From contig NZ_JARFTR010000127.1 of NCBI RefSeq assembly GCF_029167235.1, positions 1-37,489 on the forward strand: a stretch of DNA of 37,489 nucleotides, in the 5' to 3' direction. Source of the DNA: Kamptonema sp. UHCC 0994. Lineage in GTDB: Bacteria > Cyanobacteriota > Cyanobacteriia > Cyanobacteriales > Microcoleaceae. The notes beneath the pieces were generated by a model. That model saw only the letters and a program-made list of their open reading frames with translations, had not been told where the DNA came from and did no database searches. Made by a program: the position numbers and the translations under genes. Below are positions 34,565 to 37,489 of the stretch, in pieces (the stretch's first letter is position 1; the number at the start of each line of letters is the position of its first letter).

Positions 34565-35214
34565 AGCTGATTGCTATTAATCCCCCTGTCGCCCCTATAA
34601 CAGATCCGCAAATTCCTGATGCGATCGCGCGGGATAGCGAGGTGATAGCAGCCGTCGAATCTGCACCTGGAAATTTTGGGCAGATAAATAGTCACGCCCA
34701 ATTTGCCGACATAAATACTCCCGTCACGCAGCGGGGCTGGAGCTTCGTTAGTGGAACACTGAACACTCCCACAAATAATCAGACTTATCGGCTAAATACG
34801 GCATTAGGATCGGAGTACGGAATCGGCACTTACGCCCTAGAGCTTGGAATCCCGCGTTTTGGAGAAAAAAGACTTTTTTGCCGCCGACAAGAGGGGGGAG
34901 CCTGGGACGATTGGGGGGAGTTCTTACCCCGTAACGTCATAAAAACATTTAACAGTGGGGCTACTCAGGGGAGTGTAACAAACACGACGCATGGACTCGA
35001 TACAGACAAAATATTGAGCTACGAAGCAATGTTAATGACTGGTATAAACGGCAGTCTTGGATTCAGCTCGATAGTAAAACCCGGAGGAGTATTCGGAAGC
35101 CCTGGTTACACTTTTTTGGTCTATATCGACGCTACTAAAATATTTTGTCGGCTTCACTCCACAGATAGCGGGCTTATATTGAATAAGGCAATAAAAGTAT
35201 GCTTTTTGATTTGA
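34561..35214 (+). CDS. tail-fibre-like protein with pyocin-knob-type domain
   Basis: 217 residues. After an N-terminal segment (INPPVAPITDPQIPDAIARD), residues about 45-115 follow the pyocin-knob pattern: a small-residue start, NQTYRLNTALGSEYGIGTY, a strand, RLFCRRQEGGAWDDWGEF with the tryptophans near the end. The C-terminal half is beta-rich (GFSSIVKPGGVFGSPG). Knob domains occur in fibre and tail-spike proteins that bind hosts. I chose ATG 34561, which overlaps the previous stop as ATGA; the longer frame from 34540 is less likely. Confidence 0.6.
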   Translation: MKLIAINPPVAPITDPQIPDAIARDSEVIAAVESAPGNFGQINSHAQFADINTPVTQRGWSFVSGTLNTPTNNQTYRLNTALGSEYGIGTYALELGIPRFGEKRLFCRRQEGGAWDDWGEFLPRNVIKTFNSGATQGSVTNTTHGLDTDKILSYEAMLMTGINGSLGFSSIVKPGGVFGSPGYTFLVYIDATKIFCRLHSTDSGLILNKAIKVCFLI

Positions 35215-35242
35215 CTTTTTTGGTTCCGGGAGGTGATAAATA

Positions 35243-35809
35243 ATGGCCATAGAAATGCCCGATCGCATTGCTCAAATAGCCGCAAGAATTACCCCCGCGA
35301 CCGCGAATCAGGAAGCGGTACTATACACGCCTAGCACGGCATCTGTACTGAGTACGGCAATCAACTATCAAGGTTACATGGCCGTGATTCGGTGCGGGGC
35401 TTACATTGATTCTCTATCTCAGGTATTTGTGCCGATTGATGACCCCGCAGACACAACCGCACGGAGAGAACAAAAGGCACAATTATTCAGGGCTAACCCT
35501 AAGAAGGGGCTTTTGATTTCTTTAAGAAGTCCGAGTAATGAAGATTTTGAGGTTGGCATAATTGATTTATTCAATGTGAAGCCAATCTTTTTATCGGGGG
35601 CGAATGAATATTTCACAGACTTGGAACTCTACGGCATTAAATTCGGGTGGAAAATTCAGGCAAAAATAGTGGATCGCGGATTCGGATTACTGCAAAACAA
35701 TACAGGGGAGGGACAACAAAATGACTGGGTTAGTATTACGGGATTTGTTATTGAGAGGTCAAGCTTCCTTCAAGATAGAAATGATACAGTCCTCAACTAC
35801 ATCGTCTAG
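35243..35809 (+). CDS. element structural-like protein
   Basis: 188 residues, no TM, beta-rich (GYMAVIRCGAYIDSLSQVFVPID, KPIFLSGANEYFTDLELYG, WVSITGFVIERS). Start ATG 35243 with GGGAGGTGAT upstream. No family recognised. Its 3' end overlaps a second frame that carries its own ribosome-binding site. Confidence 0.55.
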   Translation: MAIEMPDRIAQIAARITPATANQEAVLYTPSTASVLSTAINYQGYMAVIRCGAYIDSLSQVFVPIDDPADTTARREQKAQLFRANPKKGLLISLRSPSNEDFEVGIIDLFNVKPIFLSGANEYFTDLELYGIKFGWKIQAKIVDRGFGLLQNNTGEGQQNDWVSITGFVIERSSFLQDRNDTVLNYIV

Positions 35810-35909
35810 GCTAAATCGAATGTACGCCCCATTGGAGCCGATGTGGAGAGGGGAGGTTACGCGATTTGATTACACCTTAAAAAGGGTGAATAGGCGAAGA
35901 TATGGTTAG
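35721..35909 (+). CDS. possible overlapping small gene
   Basis: 62-residue basic frame (ends FDYTLKRVNRRRYG) overlapping the 188-residue gene by 89 bp in another frame. It is preceded by AGGGGAGGG 9 bp before its ATG and its stop overlaps the next gene's start by 8 bp, as with other neighbours in this arm. It also fills the otherwise empty 35810-35901. An internal ATG at 35820 could give a 29-residue version. No family. Confidence 0.4.
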   Translation: MTGLVLRDLLLRGQASFKIEMIQSSTTSSRLNRMYAPLEPMWRGEVTRFDYTLKRVNRRRYG

Positions 35910-36252
35910 GATTGTAGACTGTTGCAACAACTTAAATTCAGGTACAGATACCCTATTAGCAGAGGAATTGATAGGGGATGATACAACTTCTACGATTACC
36001 GTTACCGCTGCAGGGGCTACATTAGCATCGGCTAATACCAATCGCCGATTAATTAAAATTTACGCCATGTCTTCAGAGGGGGAGCTTTGGCTTAGATATG
36101 GCAGCGGTACTATTACATTGGCGAACGCAGCTCACCCTCTTTTACCTAAGCATTTAATAATAATTGATTCCTCTCAAGCGAGGGGGGATGTCAAGGCAAT
36201 TACTTCATCGGGGACAACTCAATTAAGGGTTAGTTTGGCGAATAAATTATGA
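35902..36252 (+). CDS. small beta-rich element protein (family shared with 34217)
   Basis: 116 residues, all-beta: RRLIKIYAMSSEGELWLRYG, then HPLLPKHLIIIDSS, then VKAITSSGTTQLRVSLANK. Its final 80 residues align in order with the gene at 34217, so both have a common origin and one of the two may have diverged in function. ATGA overlap with the next gene. Confidence 0.5.
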   Translation: MVRIVDCCNNLNSGTDTLLAEELIGDDTTSTITVTAAGATLASANTNRRLIKIYAMSSEGELWLRYGSGTITLANAAHPLLPKHLIIIDSSQARGDVKAITSSGTTQLRVSLANKL

Positions 36253-36644
36253 ATAGAAATCCTAGAAGAAGGGCGGGGAATATGCAGCATGGTACTTATG
36301 CGCCGCCGACACCTGAGCAGAATATTCGGTCTTTTGAGCGTTTTCCTGTTTCTAGGGAAAATATAGTCGTGAATTATAAATTTTATGGTCGGTTAGGGTA
36401 TGGGGAGGAATCTAAATTTTCGCTAGAAAATTCTATAAATGAGTTCAAAAGAATAGCACAATTAAATAAAGAGAATCCCTTTAAATGGATACCAGGTCAA
36501 GGTCTGGGAAGCGGTAATGCAAATCCCCCCCCACGTGGCCCACTAATTGAGACCTTAGAAGGATTCCCGATTCATTTATTTTCTGGATCTGATATTTCAT
36601 TTTTGAATCAAACTATAGAAGAGTCTATCCTTCATTTTTTATAA
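36249..36644 (+). CDS. hypothetical element protein
   Basis: 131 residues with a basic N-terminus (MNRNPRRRAGNMQ), YGRLGYGEESKFSLENSINE and a glycine stretch GQGLGSGNANPPPRGP before the hydrophobic end. Soluble, no known family. The ATG overlaps the previous stop by 4 bp. Confidence 0.5.
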   Translation: MNRNPRRRAGNMQHGTYAPPTPEQNIRSFERFPVSRENIVVNYKFYGRLGYGEESKFSLENSINEFKRIAQLNKENPFKWIPGQGLGSGNANPPPRGPLIETLEGFPIHLFSGSDISFLNQTIEESILHFL

Positions 36645-36649
36645 GCACT

Positions 36650-37237
36650 ATGGCTCTATTCTGTCCCGTAGATATGGGAATTGGCATCGATAAAAATAAT
36701 GTAGCTTTGGCTGCTTTTTGGGGTTGGGACGTGTGGTGGGAGCGGGTTTTCGAGTCTGGCACCCAAAATGTATTTTGGTCGGACTATTCTGAATGGATGC
36801 TCAAACCCAGTGTTGGCATCTACAATAGACCGATCGTCACTCTGTCAAGGAGTGGCAACACACGAATTTTCACCTCTTTCCAAATACAGCTACAAAGGCG
36901 CATAGAAGGGGTGGGTTATGTATCCGTGTGCCGTGCAGTTTCGGACAACGATCGCAATTTTTTTGGCGGTGGTTCCCCACCACCACCACGTAGAAAAAAG
37001 GAGTGTGATTGTATGGATTGCGGATGCAACTGTAATGATATTGCCACGATGATTGCGAGGCAATTGGCTGAGGAATCCAGGCTCTTTGAAGGCCTGAAAG
37101 ACCACATTGACCGCCGCGTGAAAGAGGAAATAACCATTCACGCCAAACAGCTTGAGGCAATGACTGTTGATTTGCAGCCCATTATGGACAGGGTTAATGA
37201 GGTCGAGAACAACCTTTGGAATGGGATAAGAAAGTGA
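36650..37237 (+). CDS. element protein with cysteine cluster and C-terminal coiled coil
   Basis: 195 residues. The N-terminal about 110 are beta-rich with many Trp (AAFWGWDVWWERVFESG). A Pro/Arg linker (PPPPRRKKE) leads to five Cys in ten residues (CDCMDCGCNC), then about 60 residues of charged helix (RQLAEESRLFEGLKDHIDRR) that fit a coiled coil. This could be a metal site or disulfide clamp at the base of a trimeric or tetrameric stalk. No family recognised. Confidence 0.55.
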   Translation: MALFCPVDMGIGIDKNNVALAAFWGWDVWWERVFESGTQNVFWSDYSEWMLKPSVGIYNRPIVTLSRSGNTRIFTSFQIQLQRRIEGVGYVSVCRAVSDNDRNFFGGGSPPPPRRKKECDCMDCGCNCNDIATMIARQLAEESRLFEGLKDHIDRRVKEEITIHAKQLEAMTVDLQPIMDRVNEVENNLWNGIRK

Positions 37238-37238
37238 T

Positions 37239-37406
37239 ATGCCAACAGCAAGAGCTCCGATAACTGTTGAAGTTGCTCCTATCAATGTCAAAACTAATAT
37301 TAATGTTCAACCTTCTACGGCCGCGCCGATCGCACCTTATCAATCACCTTTTAATCCTAATGGGCTCTCCCGTACCTGTGGTGATAAGCACGGCTTATTT
37401 AAATAA
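37239..37406 (+). CDS. small Pro-rich element protein
   Basis: 55 residues beginning MPTARAPITVEVAPINVKTN, with Pro, Ala and Thr-rich sequence and a C-terminal CGDKHGLFK. It starts one base after the previous stop in the same tight series. Last recognised frame of the window; 37407-37489 contains no gene that I can support. Confidence 0.4.
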   Translation: MPTARAPITVEVAPINVKTNINVQPSTAAPIAPYQSPFNPNGLSRTCGDKHGLFK

Positions 37407-37489
37407 GCAAGCTAATAACTTTTCTCGTAAATAATCAAAGGTCTTAAAGCCATAGCTTTGTCTAATAATCAACTTAATCTTGTTATTAA

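Larger units (their letters stand above)
29027..37489. mobile_element. integrated virus-like element (left end; right end outside window)
   Basis: Starts at the tRNA-Phe 3' fragment. All genes after it are small, unfamiliar and packed with overlaps of a few bases, in two divergent arms around 32348-32539. The HIP1 octamer GCGATCGC occurs only twice that I could find (31061 and 34621), against many copies in the chromosomal part. Content points to a prophage or satellite: RHH and HTH regulators, pyocin-knob fibre-like protein, paralogous beta-rich proteins and a glycine-rich protein. No integrase, terminase, portal, capsid or replication gene is recognised in the window. Confidence 0.7.

Noticed and set aside
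36890-37291. 133-residue minus-strand frame
   Set aside because: It lies opposite two coupled plus-strand genes and its composition fits an antisense shadow.

Overview
The window is most likely from a filamentous cyanobacterium of the Oscillatoria/Microcoleus/Kamptonema type. The HIP1 octamer GCGATCGC recurs all along the chromosomal part. The rpmH-rnpA-PH domain-yidC-R3H-DUF177-ycf46 neighbourhood is the cyanobacterial arrangement. DUF2808, KptA, bifunctional PyrF-PyrE, WD40-NTPase and multi-PAS kinase genes fit, as do the short heptanucleotide repeats. The genus is inference.

Chromosomal part, about 1-29026. (1) 1-3922: kdpA on the minus strand, divergent from a membrane histidine kinase overlapping a NarL-type response regulator. 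(2) 4103-10527: DUF2808, a small coiled-coil/TM protein, then the translation/membrane-insertion cluster rpmH, rnpA, PH-domain gene, yidC, R3H protein and DUF177, ending in the Ycf46-like AAA ATPase. A four-helix-bundle gene bracketed by inverted heptamer repeats is wedged in just before ycf46, and a decayed partial copy of ycf46 lies behind it. (3) 11191-18437: SH3 protein, KptA, an AAA ATPase with an unusual Walker B, a multi-PAS histidine kinase and a MocR-type regulator/aminotransferase. (4) 18580-21455, minus strand: PyrF-PyrE fusion with a perfect 17-bp inverted repeat just before its start, and a WecG/TagA glycosyltransferase carrying an added tandem-repeat module. (5) 22195-28832, minus strand: a 14-blade AAA-WD40 protein directly behind an HTH-AAA partner, and a membrane protein ending in a GYF-like domain.

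Integrated element, 29027 to beyond the right edge. At 29027-29069 lies the 3' 43 nt of a tRNA-Phe(GAA) gene, from the anticodon loop to the discriminator base, with no D arm or 5' half. This is the usual scar of integration into a tRNA gene. Beyond it are about 20 small, tightly packed genes in two divergent arms around a 190-bp control region: a leftward arm (32347 to 29083) and a rightward arm (32540 to 37406). The rightward arm opens with two small DNA-binding proteins. Later come what look like virion or appendage proteins: a pyocin-knob-like fibre, two pairs of paralogues, a glycine-rich protein and a Cys-cluster coiled-coil protein. I recognise no integrase, terminase, portal, capsid or replication gene inside the window. 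The leftward arm contains a previously unremarked recurring C-terminal domain (Pro-Arg ... Pro ... Gly-Glu), seen once in three proteins and twice in a fourth. This element is the most promising candidate for something undescribed.
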